From the NCBI GenBank assembly GCA_024642605.1, contig JAHEAT010000013.1, positions 7,707 through 20,656 of the forward strand: a DNA stretch of 12,950 bases, written 5' to 3'. Source of the stretch: Microbacteriaceae bacterium. Its GTDB lineage: Bacteria > Actinomycetota > Actinomycetes > Actinomycetales > Microbacteriaceae. Shown here piece by piece: positions 1 to 7,405 of the stretch. Made by a program: the position numbers and the translations under genes. Position 1 is the stretch's first letter; each line of letters begins with the position of its first letter. Under the pieces are notes generated by a model. That model was not told the origin of the DNA. It saw only the letters and a program-made list of their open reading frames with translations, and did no database searches.

Positions 1-546
1 GCCAGGTAAGAAACCCAGACGCTCCCCCGCCTCGACTGCTGGACGAGTAAGAATTATGCGACTTACTTCTTTACGTTGAAGGGCCTGCACAGCCTTTGCC
101 ATAGCCAAATAGGTTTTGCCGGTACCTGCGGGGCCAACCCCAAAAACAATGGTGTGTTGGTCGATGGCGTCGACATATGTTTTCTGACCGACTGTTTTGG
201 GTCTAATCGATTTACCTCGAGAAGACAGAATGCTTTGGCTCAACACCTCAGACGCCGCAGCCTTCGAGTCGGTTCCAATCATGGCAACCGCTCTGGTGAT
301 ATCTTCAACACTCGGTATGCGGCCGTTAGCTACCATTGCCGCTAATTGCTCGATAGCCTTCCTGGCCGATGCAACGGAATCGAATGCACCTTCAATCTTG
401 ATTTTGTTGCCGCGCGCAGAAACGCGCAGGTCGGCAAAGCGTTCTTCTAGAACATGGATGAGCTGGTCTTCTGGGCCGAATACCGAGGAGAGGTCTAACG
501 ACTCGAGCTCAAAAGTCTCCACCGATTGTTGGGGCTTAGTTGCCAC
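1..546 (-). CDS. phoH: PhoH-family ATPase, N-terminal part (cut by window edge)
   Basis: This is a PhoH-like P-loop ATPase. The family is usually encoded next to ybeY and is linked to RNA metabolism, but its biochemical role is poorly defined. 182 residues are visible. Residues about 25-70 resemble the small KH-like N-terminal domain (RVSARGNKIKIEG). Residues 138-145 are the Walker A loop GPAGTGKT, followed by the family signatures LTRPAVEAGERLGFLPG at the window edge. The Walker B region and the C-terminus lie outside the window. The start is taken as GTG at 546, giving MATKPQQ. It has AAGGAG four bases upstream, and no other in-frame start occurs until well inside the domain. It overlaps the end of the HIT gene by 11 bases in another frame, so the two are probably translationally coupled and co-transcribed with rsmE and dnaJ. 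Family assignment is confident; the exact start less so. Confidence 0.93.
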   Translation of the reverse strand, partial: MATKPQQSVETFELESLDLSSVFGPEDQLIHVLEERFADLRVSARGNKIKIEGAFDSVASARKAIEQLAAMVANGRIPSVEDITRAVAMIGTDSKAAASEVLSQSILSSRGKSIRPKTVGQKTYVDAIDQHTIVFGVGPAGTGKTYLAMAKAVQALQRKEVSRIILTRPAVEAGERLGFLPG

Positions 547-874
547 CTGGCTCCTTAGGTGTGCGGGCCGTAATGTGACCGTGCGCGTGAAATACGGTTT
601 GGCCCGCCTCAGCACCGGTGTTAAAAGTGAATCGGAACGATCCGTTGGTGTGCTCTGCTGCGATTCGCGACCCGAGCTGCACTAGGTCAACCAGCGCGTC
701 TGGATCAGCCGCGGCAAGTTCAGTGACATTCGCGTGGTGGCTCTTTGGGATAACCAAAATGTGCACTGGCTGTCTTGGTGAAATGTCGGCGAAAGCCAGA
801 GAACGCTCGGAGGAATCGATTACGGTTGCGGGAATATCACCGGCAACAATCTTGCAAAATACGCACTCGCTCAC
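536..874 (-). CDS. HIT-family (histidine triad) nucleotide-binding protein
   Basis: A small cytoplasmic HINT-type protein of the histidine triad superfamily. Such proteins hydrolyse or transfer nucleotides from phosphoramidate-type substrates; the physiological substrate is not known here. With the start used here it has 112 residues. The N-terminal CVFCKI motif (Cys4, Cys7) is the usual zinc-site pair. VHILVIPKSHHANV and the C-terminal triad GQTVFHAHGHITA (His96, His98, His100) define the family, with the middle triad histidine as the expected nucleophile. I prefer GTG at 874 because GGAGG lies exactly five bases before it, and the protein then begins VSECVFCKIV, as family members normally do. 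An in-frame ATG at 904 would add ten residues and overlap the end of rsmE. It sits between rsmE and phoH in a tight operon. Confidence 0.92.
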   Translation of the reverse strand: MSECVFCKIVAGDIPATVIDSSERSLAFADISPRQPVHILVIPKSHHANVTELAAADPDALVDLVQLGSRIAAEHTNGSFRFTFNTGAEAGQTVFHAHGHITARTPKEPGGN

Positions 875-879
875 TTGGT

Positions 880-884
880 CCTCC
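880..884 (-). promoter_or_regulatory. Ribosome binding site of the HIT gene
   Basis: On the minus strand this is GGAGG, five bases before the GTG at 874-872. It is a near-perfect Shine-Dalgarno match lying after the rsmE stop at 895-897 has been passed, and it decides the start of the HIT gene in favour of GTG 874 over the upstream ATG at 904. Confidence 0.75.
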
Positions 885-894
885 AGCTTCAAAT

Positions 895-1650
895 CTACTG
901 CCACTTACCCAGTGCACCCGAAAGATAAGCGACCGCTGCTACACCAGCCGTTGAGGTTCTTAGTATGCCCGCGCCCAGGTGAACACGAATGGCACCGGCT
1001 TCTTGCAATGATTGGAGCTCTGCAGTTTCAATGCCGCCTTCTGGGCCGACAACCACAGCAATCTCCGCTGCATCGGACAAGGTTTTTGCGACGGTCTCAT
1101 CGACTATCGACACAGCGGCTGTGGGGTCTAAGACGATGTAAACGGTTTTGGTTTCAGAAGCCATAGAAACGCGTTTTAGCAGCGCCTGCGTCGACACAAT
1201 CTCGCTCACCTGCGCAAAGCGGCTCCTGAGTGATTGCTTTGAGGCCTCGTCGGCGATTGACTGCCAACGTGCGATGTTCTTGGCTTCCTTGCCATCCCAG
1301 CGAGAAACTGAACGGCTCGCTTGCCACGGCGTGATATTCGAGACCCCGAGTTCGGTGGTTGCCTGCACTGCCATTTCGTCACGGTCGCCCTTGGCTACGG
1401 CTTGAACGAGCGTGAACCTCGGATGCGCGGGTTCTTCGGTTTCAACCGTCGCGAGTTTGATCGACACCTGTTTTGCCTCAACCTCAGACACCTGGCCGCG
1501 TGCGCGGGTGCCCTTGCCGTCGGTTAGCGCAATCGCTTCGCCTACCCGCATGCGGCGCACGGCAGCTGCGTGGTGCCCTTCGGTGCCGGCGAGCACGACG
1601 GTAGTACCGGCGGTCATTGAGCCGTCAAACCTAAACAGTGGCTCAACCAT
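895..1650 (-). CDS. rsmE: 16S rRNA (uracil-1498-N3)-methyltransferase RsmE
   Basis: RsmE methylates N3 of U1498 in 16S rRNA within the assembled 30S subunit, using S-adenosylmethionine. It is a SPOUT-class enzyme. The 251-residue length is normal for the family. The N-terminal PUA-like domain (about residues 1-72) contains HHAAAVRRMRVG. The C-terminal trefoil-knot methyltransferase domain carries LVQAVAKGDR (81-90), DEASKQS, VVVGPEGGIE (GPEGG at 202-206) and the cofactor-binding LGAGILRTSTAG (225-236). The ATG at 1650 directly abuts the dnaJ stop codon (TAG then ATG), and there is no good Shine-Dalgarno, so it probably relies on ribosomes finishing dnaJ. The placement between dnaJ and phoH is the conserved actinobacterial order. 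Confidence 0.95.
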   Translation of the reverse strand: MVEPLFRFDGSMTAGTTVVLAGTEGHHAAAVRRMRVGEAIALTDGKGTRARGQVSEVEAKQVSIKLATVETEEPAHPRFTLVQAVAKGDRDEMAVQATTELGVSNITPWQASRSVSRWDGKEAKNIARWQSIADEASKQSLRSRFAQVSEIVSTQALLKRVSMASETKTVYIVLDPTAAVSIVDETVAKTLSDAAEIAVVVGPEGGIETAELQSLQEAGAIRVHLGAGILRTSTAGVAAVAYLSGALGKWQ

Positions 1651-2727
1651 CTAGTGACGTGCCTTGAAATGTCCGGGCTTGTGCTTGACCAGCTTGGGTT
1701 CGTCGTTTTTGCGCAGCTTCTGAAGTTGGCGCAGCAACTCCTTCTGCTTTGAGTCCATCTTGGTAGGCGTCAAAACCTGAAGCTTAACGTGCAGGTCGCC
1801 ACGCCCGTTCGAGCGAAGGTGTTTCACGCCCTTGCCCTTGAGTGTGATAATTTCACCCGTCTGGTGACCCGGATGAATCTCAACCTGTTCCTCGCCATCA
1901 AAGGTTTCTACCTTGATTAGCGCACCGAGAGCGGCGTCGTGCAGAGGAACTTCGAGAGTGCACACCAGATCGTCACCCTGACGGCTAAAGACTTCATCGC
2001 TTCGAACACTGATGTCAACATATATGTCGCCATTCGGGCCACCAGCTTGGCCAACCTCGCCTTGACCCGACATTTGAAGTCTCAGGCCGTCTTCTACTCC
2101 ACCGGGGATATTGAGGTCTAGATTGCGTCTAGCTCTAACTCGCCCCTGCCCGCGGCAGTCGACGCAGGGAGTCGGAATGGTCTGGCCGTAGCCCTGGCAA
2201 GCATTGCATGGGGCGCTGGTGAGCACGTTGCCCAGAAGTGAACGCACTTGACGCTGCACCTGACCTGCTCCTCGGCAGACATCACAGATTCTTAGGTCGG
2301 TGCCGGGCTGGCAGCAACTGCCATTGCAGGTTTTGCAGAGCACAGCGGTGTCGATTTCCATTGAACGTTGAGCGCCAAACACAACCTCGCGGAGGGTTAG
2401 GTCTACTCTTACCAGCGCATCCTGGCCACGCTCGACTCGCGAACGCGGGCCACGTTGACCGCCGCCGAAGAACGAGTCAAAGATGTCTCCAAAACCGAAG
2501 TTCGCCGAACCTCCAAATGGGTTGTTGCCGCCCATGTCGTAGTTTCGACGCTGCTCCGGATCACTCAAAACTTCATATGCGTGGGTGACGCTCTTGAAAC
2601 GTTCCTGCGCTTCGGGCGCCGGGTTCACATCTGGGTGCAACTCGCGAGCCAGCTTGCGATAAGCCTTCTTAATCTGGTCTTCGGTTGCATCGCGTGCAAC
2701 ACCGAGTGCTTCGTAGTGGTCTGCCAT
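1651..2727 (-). CDS. dnaJ: Chaperone DnaJ (type I Hsp40, DnaJ2-like)
   Basis: Co-chaperone that stimulates DnaK ATP hydrolysis and delivers unfolded clients. The layout is that of a full type I DnaJ in 358 residues: J domain (1-65, HPD at 31-33), a short Gly/Phe region (66-92, NNPFGG and [14 protein letters not shown]), a zinc domain (131-194), two client-binding beta domains (CTD I and II) and a basic C-terminal tail. Four zinc repeats are present: CKTCNGSC (131-138), CDVCRGAG (148-155), CNACQGYG (174-181) and CVDCRGQG (188-195). In the first, the final glycine is cysteine and Cys139 follows, an uncommon pair of extra cysteines. The ATG overlaps the hrcA stop by one base (TAATG), with GGAGA just upstream. 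The hrcA partner and the lack of dnaK or grpE nearby fit the actinobacterial second DnaJ; dnaK is presumably elsewhere. Confidence 0.96.
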   Translation of the reverse strand: MADHYEALGVARDATEDQIKKAYRKLARELHPDVNPAPEAQERFKSVTHAYEVLSDPEQRRNYDMGGNNPFGGSANFGFGDIFDSFFGGGQRGPRSRVERGQDALVRVDLTLREVVFGAQRSMEIDTAVLCKTCNGSCCQPGTDLRICDVCRGAGQVQRQVRSLLGNVLTSAPCNACQGYGQTIPTPCVDCRGQGRVRARRNLDLNIPGGVEDGLRLQMSGQGEVGQAGGPNGDIYVDISVRSDEVFSRQGDDLVCTLEVPLHDAALGALIKVETFDGEEQVEIHPGHQTGEIITLKGKGVKHLRSNGRGDLHVKLQVLTPTKMDSKQKELLRQLQKLRKNDEPKLVKHKPGHFKARH

Positions 2728-3746
2728 TACTCTCCAAGTATTTTCGTCAGATAACGTGCAACAGCGCGAACGGCCGAAATGTTGCCTGCATAATCCATGC
2801 GCGTTGGGCCAATGACACCAATTTTGGCAACCTCACTGCCTTGGTTCTCGTAGCCGGTAACCAAAACACTGGCTTCAGCCAAGCCTTCGTGCATGTTTTC
2901 GCGACCGATTCGAAGACTTACACCGTGCTGTTCAGCCTGCATTTCGCCGATCAGCCTAAGCAGCACAACCTGCTCTTCAATGGCATCGAGCACAGGCGTG
3001 ATAGATCCCGAAAAATCTTGTTCGCGTCGGGCCAAGTTGGCTGTTCCGGCCATAATCAGCTTTTCGGTTCGGTTTGCGTCAACAGTCTCAACCACTCCCG
3101 CAAGCAGTTTTGCCACCAAGGGTCTAGATTCCAAAGCAAAGTTGCTCTCAAAACCATCTAACAAACCTTTTACCTGAGCGAGCTGTTTTGATACAAGGCT
3201 TGCATTCAAACGTGCGCGAACCTCGTCGATTAGAGCCCGGTCATAAAGAACGCCGAGCTCAATCATGTGTTGCTCCACCCGCCCAGTGTCGGCAACCAAC
3301 AGCAGAAGCACTCGGGTGTCGGTGACAGACAAAAACTCAATGCTGCGAACCAGTGACTTACCAAGAGTTGGAAACTGCACCATGGCAACCTGGTTCGTTA
3401 GCTGCGCCAACAGGCGAACCGTCTTGGCCAAGGTGTCGTCAAGGTCGGTCGATCCAGCGAAGAGGGTTTCGATGGCAAGCTTTTCACCCTTGCTCAACGG
3501 TTTTACCTCGCCGAGGCGATCGACGAAAAGTCGATAGCCCTTGTCGGTCGGTACGCGACCGCTCGAAGTGTGCGGCGCGACAATGAGTTCTTCCTCTTCA
3601 AGAATTGCCATGTCGTTGCGAATCGTGGCCGAAGAAACACCGAACTTGTGGCGGTCTACGAGTGTTTTAGAAGCAACGGGTTCTTTGGTTGCGATGTAAT
3701 CCTGAACGATGGCTCGCAAAACATCTAGGGTGCGGTCATGAATCAA
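2727..3746 (-). CDS. hrcA: Heat-inducible transcription repressor HrcA
   Basis: HrcA represses class I heat-shock genes by binding the CIRCE operator; its activity depends on GroEL/ES folding. The 339-residue protein has an N-terminal winged-helix domain (about 1-75), with [20 protein letters not shown] as the recognition helix region and [18 protein letters not shown] as the wing and linker. It then has the GAF-like and dimerisation regions typical of the family ([51 protein letters not shown]). The start is TTG at 3746: an in-frame TGA lies two codons upstream, the Shine-Dalgarno GAGGTGA is well placed, and the ATG at 3739 is out of frame. A CIRCE site sits just ahead of the gene, so it is very likely autoregulated. 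It is coupled to dnaJ by a one-base overlap. Confidence 0.96.
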   Translation of the reverse strand: MIHDRTLDVLRAIVQDYIATKEPVASKTLVDRHKFGVSSATIRNDMAILEEEELIVAPHTSSGRVPTDKGYRLFVDRLGEVKPLSKGEKLAIETLFAGSTDLDDTLAKTVRLLAQLTNQVAMVQFPTLGKSLVRSIEFLSVTDTRVLLLLVADTGRVEQHMIELGVLYDRALIDEVRARLNASLVSKQLAQVKGLLDGFESNFALESRPLVAKLLAGVVETVDANRTEKLIMAGTANLARREQDFSGSITPVLDAIEEQVVLLRLIGEMQAEQHGVSLRIGRENMHEGLAEASVLVTGYENQGSEVAKIGVIGPTRMDYAGNISAVRAVARYLTKILGE

Positions 3747-3749
3747 GTT

Positions 3750-3756
3750 TCACCTC
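3750..3756 (-). promoter_or_regulatory. Ribosome binding site of hrcA
   Basis: Minus-strand GAGGTGA, three bases before the TTG start at 3746 (five bases from the GAGGT core). It supports the non-ATG start and lies only two bases downstream of the proximal CIRCE arm. Confidence 0.65.
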
Positions 3757-3757
3757 A

Positions 3758-3784
3758 CTAGCACTCGCATGTATAGAGTGCCAA
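3758..3784 (-). promoter_or_regulatory. CIRCE operator (HrcA binding site)
   Basis: Plus-strand arms CTAGCACTC (3758-3766) and GAGTGCCAA (3776-3784) are separated by exactly nine bases. The CIRCE consensus is TTAGCACTC-N9-GAGTGCTAA, so each arm has one mismatch (16 of 18 positions match). It lies in the 49-base gap between hemW and hrcA, with its near edge 11 bases from the hrcA start codon. HrcA bound here should block transcription of hrcA-dnaJ and whatever follows. Two possible -10 elements sit in or beside it on the minus strand: TATACA in the spacer (3770-3775) and TAATAT (3784-3789). Neither has a convincing -35, so the promoter itself is not assigned. Confidence 0.93.
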
Positions 3785-3795
3785 TATTACCGCCA

Positions 3796-5028
3796 CTAAG
3801 GCAATATTCGGCGAACTACCGCATCGGCTAGAAGTCGCCCCTTGAGAGTAAGCACCAATCGACCGGCTATGGCCGAAGCGCCATCGATTAGTTGTTCGGC
3901 AATGAGCTGTGAAATCACGGATGCGAAATTTGGGTTTGACGCGCGCACGAATTCGAGGTTCAAACCGGTTCGCAGCCTCGATTCGAGAAGCAAGCGTTCT
4001 TCTAATCGGATTTGGTCGCTAAGCACCTCTCTGCCGACGGCCGGTGAGTTTTCTGCGTTTAGAGCAGCTGAATAGGTGGTTGGGTGCTTGGCATTCCACC
4101 ATCGCACTCCCCCAACGTGGCTATGTGCGCCAGGGCCGAAGCCCCACCAGTCCATGCCTGACCAATATGCAATGTTGTGCCGCGACTGCGTCGCAACCGA
4201 GGTGCTCCAATTGCTGAGTTCGTACCATCCCAGCCCAGCTTTTTCAAAGGTGGCATCGGCATATTCGTATTTGTCAGCCTCTAGATCTTCATCGGGTTGT
4301 TCGAGCACTCCAGAACGAATGTCCCTGGCCATTTTGGTGCCATCTTCGACAATCAATGCGTAAGCCGAGATGTGATCGGTCTCGAAGGAAAGGGCCTCGT
4401 CTACGGTTCGTTGCCACTGTTCAAAGGTTTCACCAGGTGCGCCGTAAATTAGGTCAACCGAAACCTGCAGCCCAAACTGCTTTGCCAACTTCACAGCATT
4501 TGCCACATTGGCGGGTTTATGGGTGCGGTCGAGTGTTTTTAGAACTTCGGGAACGGCAGACTGCATTCCGAGAGACACGCGGGTGAACCCTCCGGCTACA
4601 AGCGTCTCTAAATACTCTGCGGTGACATTGTCTGGGTTTGCCTCGGTCGTAACTTCGGCCTCGGACTGAATGCCAAAGGTTTCTACCAGCTTGGCGAGTG
4701 CTCCGGTGAGTTCACTGGCCTGAAGCTGCGTTGGGGTGCCGCCACCGAAAAACACGGTGGAAAGCGGTCGAGGCGAGCTGGTGCCGGCGTGCATCACGCG
4801 AGACGCTAAATCGATTTCTGAGGCGATGTTGCTAGCGAAATCGCTCTGTTTGAAGCCCTGAAGTTCATTCGAGGTGTAGGTATTGAAGTCGCAGTAACCG
4901 CAACGCACTCTGCAGAACGGCACGTGCAGGTAGGCATGAAAAGTTCTTGATTCAGCGCCTTTCCAAACGCTTGAAGGCAAAGCGCCGTCGGTAGGCGCTG
5001 GTTCGCCAATCGGCAGTGGGCCGGCCAC
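3796..5028 (-). CDS. hemW: Radical SAM protein HemW (haem chaperone; formerly annotated as coproporphyrinogen III oxidase-like)
   Basis: HemW proteins bind a 4Fe-4S cluster, SAM and haem and are thought to insert haem into target proteins; they lack coproporphyrinogen dehydrogenase activity. The 410-residue sequence has the radical SAM cluster motif in HVPFCRVRCGYCDFNTY, with Cys39, Cys43 and Cys46. Phe48 occupies the position where true HemN has a fourth cysteine, which is the usual HemW/HemN distinction. TVFFGGGTPTQL (91-102), EANPDNVT, RVSLGMQS and VDLIYGAPGETFEQW follow in family order. The C-terminal HemN-type domain includes the GFGPGAHSH segment. The GTG start at 5028 shares one base with the lepA stop (TAGTG), with AAGGG six bases upstream inside the lysine-rich lepA tail. 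It is probably co-transcribed with lepA. Many automated annotations call this hemN. Confidence 0.93.
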   Translation of the reverse strand: MAGPLPIGEPAPTDGALPSSVWKGAESRTFHAYLHVPFCRVRCGYCDFNTYTSNELQGFKQSDFASNIASEIDLASRVMHAGTSSPRPLSTVFFGGGTPTQLQASELTGALAKLVETFGIQSEAEVTTEANPDNVTAEYLETLVAGGFTRVSLGMQSAVPEVLKTLDRTHKPANVANAVKLAKQFGLQVSVDLIYGAPGETFEQWQRTVDEALSFETDHISAYALIVEDGTKMARDIRSGVLEQPDEDLEADKYEYADATFEKAGLGWYELSNWSTSVATQSRHNIAYWSGMDWWGFGPGAHSHVGGVRWWNAKHPTTYSAALNAENSPAVGREVLSDQIRLEERLLLESRLRTGLNLEFVRASNPNFASVISQLIAEQLIDGASAIAGRLVLTLKGRLLADAVVRRILP

Positions 5029-6887
5029 TACTTGCCCTTCTTTTCGCCCTTTTTATCGCTATCGCTAGACAGGGCAGCAATGAATGCCTCTTGAGGAACC
5101 TCAACGCGTCCAACCATCTTCATGCGCTTCTTACCCTCTTTTTGTTTTTCGAGGAGTTTGCGCTTACGGCTAATGTCGCCGCCGTAACACTTAGCCAAAA
5201 CGTCTTTACGCATTGCACGGATGCTCTCGCGCGCAATGATTCGCGCGCCGATTGCAGCCTGGATTGGCACCTCAAACTGTTGACGAGGAATCAACTCGCG
5301 AAGCTTGCCGGTCATCATGACTCCGTAGGCATAAGCCTTTTCGCGGTGAACGATCGCGCTGAATGCGTCGACCTGCTCGCCCTGAAGCAAGATGTCGACC
5401 TTAACCAGATCGCCCTCAGCCAGGCCGGCTTCTTCGTAATCGAGTGATCCGTACCCCTTGGTGCGGCTTTTCAGCTGGTCGAAGAAGTCAAAGACAATCT
5501 CGGCGAGCGGAAGGCTGTAGCGCAACTGAACGCGGTCTTCACCCAGGTATTGCATATCGATCATGTTGCCGCGGCGCTCCTGGCAGAGCTCCATGATGGT
5601 TCCCACAAAATCTTTGGGACTGAGAATTGTTGCTCGAACCATAGGCTCAAGAACCTTCTTGATTTTGCCAACCGGATATTCGCTGGGGTTGGTCACGGTG
5701 ATTTCTTTGCCCGATTCGAGGGTGACCTCGTAAATAACGCTTGGCGCAGTCGCAATAAGGTCTAAGCCAAACTCGCGCTCCAGACGTTCGGTAACGATCT
5801 CTAGGTGCAGTAGGCCGAGAAATCCGCAGCGGAACCCGAAACCGAGAGCAACGGATGTTTCAGGCTCGTAAACGAGCGCAGCATCTGAGAGCTTTAATTT
5901 GTCGAGCGCTTCGCGCAGCACCGGGTAATCGCTGCCGTCGATTGGGTAAATGCCCGAGAACACCATCGGAAGTGGCTCCGAGTAGCCCTTTAAAGCTTCG
6001 GATGCAGGTTTTGCATTGGTGGTTACGGTGTCGCCTACTTTTGACTGACGAACGTCTTTCACACCGGTGATGAGGTAACCCACCTCACCAACACCCAAGC
6101 CTTTGGTTGGTTCTGGCTCGGGCGAAGAGACACCAATTTCGAGCAGTTCGTGAACCGCGCGAGTCGACATCATCTGGATCTTCTCGCGCGGGCTAAGTGA
6201 ACCGTCAATCATTCTTATGTAGGTAACCACTCCGCGGTACGAGTCGTATACGGAGTCAAAAATCATTGCGCGTGCAGGTGCGTTTGGGTCGCCTACCGGG
6301 TGCGGAATCTTCTCGATGATTCTGTCGAGCAGGGCGTCGACACCGACACCGGTCTTGCCCGAAACCTTGAGTATGTCGTTCGGGTCGCATCCGATCAGAC
6401 TGGCGATTTCTTCGGCGTACTTTTCGGGCTGAGCCGCAGGCAGGTCAATCTTGTTCAATACCGGGATGATCTCTAGATCGTTTTCCATAGCGAGGTAGAG
6501 GTTCGCAAGGGTTTGCGCTTCGATTCCCTGGGCGGCGTCGACCAGCAACACAGCTCCCTCACAAGCAGCTAGCGATCGCGAAACCTCGTACGTGAAGTCG
6601 ACGTGGCCAGGCGTGTCGATCATGTTTAGTGCGTATGTTTTACCATCGACATCCCAGGGCATACGCACGGCCTGCGACTTGATGGTGATGCCGCGTTCCC
6701 GCTCGATATCCATGCGATCGAGGTATTGAGCTCGCATGGAGCGGTCGTCGACAACACCGGTGAGTTGAAGCATGCGGTCGGCGAGAGTCGACTTGCCGTG
6801 GTCGATGTGGGCGATGATGCAAAAGTTGCGCAAGAACGAGGGATCGGTCTTCGATGGCTCGAGACGACGCACTGAGCGTGGTGACAA
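5028..6887 (-). CDS. lepA: Translation elongation factor 4 (LepA GTPase)
   Basis: EF-4 is a ribosome-bound translational GTPase implicated in back-translocation or 30S biogenesis. At 619 residues it is slightly longer than typical because of a short N-terminal extension and a lysine-rich tail. The G domain shows G1 AHIDHGKST (26-34), G2 RGITIK (65-70), G3 DTPGHVDFT (91-99) and G4 NKID (145-148). The LepA-specific C-terminal portion includes [43 protein letters not shown] and [19 protein letters not shown]. The start is TTG at 6887, with GAGGT five bases upstream; the G domain begins about 20 residues later, as expected. It is the first gene of the leftward block, divergent from rpsT, and overlaps hemW by one base. 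Confidence 0.97.
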   Translation of the reverse strand: MSPRSVRRLEPSKTDPSFLRNFCIIAHIDHGKSTLADRMLQLTGVVDDRSMRAQYLDRMDIERERGITIKSQAVRMPWDVDGKTYALNMIDTPGHVDFTYEVSRSLAACEGAVLLVDAAQGIEAQTLANLYLAMENDLEIIPVLNKIDLPAAQPEKYAEEIASLIGCDPNDILKVSGKTGVGVDALLDRIIEKIPHPVGDPNAPARAMIFDSVYDSYRGVVTYIRMIDGSLSPREKIQMMSTRAVHELLEIGVSSPEPEPTKGLGVGEVGYLITGVKDVRQSKVGDTVTTNAKPASEALKGYSEPLPMVFSGIYPIDGSDYPVLREALDKLKLSDAALVYEPETSVALGFGFRCGFLGLLHLEIVTERLEREFGLDLIATAPSVIYEVTLESGKEITVTNPSEYPVGKIKKVLEPMVRATILSPKDFVGTIMELCQERRGNMIDMQYLGEDRVQLRYSLPLAEIVFDFFDQLKSRTKGYGSLDYEEAGLAEGDLVKVDILLQGEQVDAFSAIVHREKAYAYGVMMTGKLRELIPRQQFEVPIQAAIGARIIARESIRAMRKDVLAKCYGGDISRKRKLLEKQKEGKKRMKMVGRVEVPQEAFIAALSSDSDKKGEKKGK

Positions 6888-6892
6888 GATCT

Positions 6893-6897
6893 ACCTC
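6893..6897 (-). promoter_or_regulatory. Ribosome binding site of lepA
   Basis: Minus-strand GAGGT with a five-base spacer (AGATC) before the TTG codon at 6887-6885. It supports use of this rare start over the later in-frame GTG at codon 6. Confidence 0.6.
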
Positions 6898-6966
6898 GTT
6901 GGCTTGGATTGATGCTGCGAACGCAACCGCTCTATTCTCGCACACCGCGAGTCGAATGAACCGTTC

Positions 6967-6995
6967 TTGCCTATGTGTTGAGACGCTGGTAGGCT
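6967..6995 (+). promoter_or_regulatory. Candidate rpsT promoter
   Basis: TTGCCT (6967-6972) and TAGGCT (6990-6995) are separated by exactly 17 bases. They fit a housekeeping sigma promoter of the relaxed actinobacterial type (TTGnnn, TAnnnT). Transcription would begin near 7002 and give a leader of about 80 bases ahead of the rpsT ATG. Found by eye only. Confidence 0.4.
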
Positions 6996-7040
6996 TTTCG
7001 GGTAGCGGATGAGTGTCTCCATCCAAACACCCAAAAATCA

Positions 7041-7069
7041 TTCGAGGGATTTCCACGTGCAATCCCGAA
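7041..7069 (+). promoter_or_regulatory. Hairpin in the rpsT leader
   Basis: GGGATT (7046-7051) pairs perfectly with AATCCC (7061-7066) across a nine-base loop. TTC (7041-7043) can extend the stem with GAA (7067-7069) if GA at 7044-7045 bulges out. It ends 14 bases before the rpsT ATG and is followed by only a weak Shine-Dalgarno-like AAAGTGA. A hairpin this close to a ribosomal-protein start could take part in translational feedback, but nothing in the sequence proves that. Confidence 0.4.
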
Positions 7070-7083
7070 AACGAAAGTGAAAC

Positions 7084-7344
7084 ATGGCAAACATCAAGTC
7101 ACAATTGAAGCGCATCGGCACCAACCTAAAGGCCACCGAGCGCAACAAGGCAGTCAAGAGCGAGCTCAAGACTGTCGTTCGCGCAGTGCGCGAGGCTTCG
7201 GCTGCCGGAGACAAGGCTGCAGCTACCGCCGCCCTCCAGCTAGCAAACAAGAAGCTTGACAAGGCCGTTTCTAAGGGCGTCATTCACAAGAACCAGGCAG
7301 CAAACCGCAAGTCGGCTATTGCCAAGAAGGTTTCGGCACTCTAA
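7084..7344 (+). CDS. rpsT: 30S ribosomal protein S20
   Basis: S20 is a primary binding protein that contacts 16S rRNA helices in the 5' domain and helix 44 of the small subunit. The 86-residue length is standard. It opens [14 protein letters not shown], followed by the family pattern [12 protein letters not shown] and ends [19 protein letters not shown]. It is very rich in Lys and Ala and is expected to fold as a long three-helix bundle. The ATG at 7084 gives the canonical N-terminus. The Shine-Dalgarno is weak for such a highly expressed gene. It is the only plus-strand gene here, transcribed alone: a hairpin lies ahead of it and a strong terminator begins 15 bases after its stop. Confidence 0.98.
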   Translation: MANIKSQLKRIGTNLKATERNKAVKSELKTVVRAVREASAAGDKAAATAALQLANKKLDKAVSKGVIHKNQAANRKSAIAKKVSAL

Positions 7345-7359
7345 ATCGGACTTAACAAG

Positions 7360-7395
7360 AAATCCCCGCAGCTTAGGTTGCGGGGATTTTGTTTT
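7360..7395 (+). terminator. Rho-independent terminator of rpsT, possibly shared with the convergent MFS gene
   Basis: The stem AAATCCCCGCA (7360-7370) pairs perfectly over 11 bases with TGCGGGGATTT (7379-7389) around an eight-base loop, and T-rich sequence (TTGTTTT) follows at 7389-7395. In the minus direction the same stem is followed by TTTCTTGTT, so it may also end the leftward transcript whose last gene stops at 7406. Confidence 0.92.
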
Positions 7396-7405
7396 AATCA
7401 GGTCG

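Larger units (their letters stand above)
6888..7083. other. Divergent intergenic region between lepA and rpsT
   Basis: This 196-base gap is the longest non-coding stretch here and must hold the promoters for both directions. The lepA Shine-Dalgarno GAGGT is at 6893-6897. On the plus strand I see one promoter candidate and a hairpin near the rpsT start (listed separately). I found no convincing -35/-10 pair for lepA on the minus strand. A CACGTG palindrome lies at 7054-7059 in the hairpin loop. Confidence 0.6.

Noticed and set aside
618..1166. A 182-codon open frame on the plus strand across the HIT and rsmE genes
   Set aside because: It lies antisense to two well-supported genes, shows no recognisable domain and reads like a composition artefact (many Arg, Ser, Leu).
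2685..3161. A 158-codon open frame antisense to hrcA
   Set aside because: Shadow of the hrcA coding frame, with no recognisable protein family and no promoter or ribosome site of note.
3737..3739. ATG near the hrcA start, considered as the initiator
   Set aside because: It is out of frame with the HrcA protein; the TTG at 3746 is in frame with a good Shine-Dalgarno.
3796..5028. Annotation as oxygen-independent coproporphyrinogen III dehydrogenase (hemN)
   Set aside because: The cluster motif is CxxxCxxC with Phe where HemN has its fourth cysteine, and the protein is HemW-sized and in the lepA-hemW-hrcA order.
6888..7083. A small RNA or unannotated short gene in the lepA-rpsT gap
   Set aside because: No open frame with a credible start and ribosome site, and no terminator-like hairpin with a T-run inside the gap; the content fits promoters and leader sequence.
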